Assembly (NCBI GenBank): GCA_038030265.1
Contig: CM075937.1
Location: forward strand, 13,578,001-13,642,000
Direction of reading: 5' to 3'
Source of the DNA: Corythucha ciliata
Taxonomy: Eukaryota; Arthropoda; Insecta; Hemiptera; Tingidae
DNA: 64,000 bases
The position numbers and the translations under genes were made by a program. The notes beneath the pieces are model-generated. The model worked only from the letters and a program-made list of their open reading frames with translations, did not search any database and had not been told where the DNA came from. This document shows positions 63,161-64,000 of this stretch, piece after piece. Each line of letters starts with the position of its first letter. The stretch's first letter is position 1.

Positions 63161-64000
63161 CCCGCTTATCCACCAAAATACTTGCATTTGAAGCTCAGAT
63201 AGACTATTTTGACTAAACTGTGGAAAGTAACGACGTTGTGAGCGTCAATGACTCTTGAAAATTAATTTTACCCAGGAAACCTAAAACCCCAGAAGCTAAG
63301 TCATAAGTCATGACTGTGTGACTGCTTCCATTTCCACAAAAAAAGTCCGCTTGAAAACCTTACCATTCAGCAGCAAGAAACATGGTATTTGAAACTGAAA
63401 ATTCATTCGCCCAATCAATTTGTTTGGTAAATAGGTGTAGCTTCTTAATCTGGAAAATTTGCTAGCTTAGTCTCTTTTAATAGCCCCAAGCCCAACAGGG
63501 GTGATTTAGACCTATACCGCTACGAGAAAAGGGATGTTTCAACTGAAACCCATCACAAATTAATTTTGACTTTAAAAATGTGTCTATGGTGGCAGGGGGG
63601 GGGGAGACTAAAATACTATTAATATCACGAAATCCAGTAAGAAAAGTCTCGAAATCCTGCATGAACGCATTGAAAATATACTTCCCGGTTAATTATTATG
63701 AGGAGAAGAAGGGTGAGTGCCACGGATTTTTTGGGTCCCTCTGGGTAATTCCTTAATTTTTCGCCCATGTTTTTAAATATTTTCCAGTAGAAATACCATT
63801 CAACAAAATCTTAAGTTTTACCCTCTCTCCCTCACCACAAAAATATTCTGAGGCCACGAAACTTGCCGCAGACGCTGATTTAGCTTCAGCAAACTACCAT
63901 CAACCACCGCATTGATTATTTTTCTCAGTAGTTTGTCCTGGAACCTGTGAATTTTAACATTCATATCAGAAAATTGTCTATTCCTCCCCAGCATCAACTC
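63161..64000. other. No recognisable feature
   Basis: A G10 run lies near 63595. No supported gene. Confidence 0.5.

Overview
The window is animal-type nuclear DNA: a spliced gene with GT-AG introns, Ty1/copia and non-LTR retrotransposons, hAT-, piggyBac- and Harbinger-like DNA transposons, satellite and minisatellite DNA, and long gene-free stretches. The repertoire (copia with a half-tRNA-Met-type primer site, THAP-like fragment, many MITEs) fits an invertebrate, perhaps an arthropod; this is inference and the species cannot be named. No operon, CRISPR or prokaryotic structure is present.

Layout. 1-5.1 kb: tandem satellite of ~727-bp monomers organised as an exact 2184-bp three-monomer higher-order repeat, decaying to the right. 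5.2-10.8 kb: a perfect 147-bp tandem duplication, a complete non-autonomous hAT-like element (5959-6735), one possible orphan exon and a decayed fold-back region. 10.8-27.1 kb: no recognisable gene; large blocks of degenerate ~30-bp tandem repeats in both orientations and related short-period families. 27132-30561: a copia element with identical 101-bp LTRs whose middle is inverted, with the integrase core missing. 30.6-37.1 kb: MITEs, more arrays and a non-LTR reverse transcriptase relic (35.4-36.2 kb). 38318-47358 (minus): ten exons of a leucine aminopeptidase (M17), 491 codons plus stop, every exon joining in phase; only the leader exon is not found. Its 6.15-kb intron holds arrays and a piggyBac-like MITE. 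48-60 kb: hAT scraps, an inverted pair of tRNA-like sequences, a Harbinger-like element (51584-54096), 2.4 kb of the 30-bp array, a second non-LTR relic and a half piggyBac MITE. 60435-63160: a candidate DNA element with CACTGGGAAAAA ends, packed with ACCGT/ACGGT repeats and unlike any family I recognise.

The only gene I can defend as cellular and functional is the aminopeptidase. Nearly everything else is repeat DNA. The strongest candidates for something undescribed are the ACCGT-rich element, the pervasive 30-bp array with its companion families, and the rearranged yet apparently recent copia insertion.
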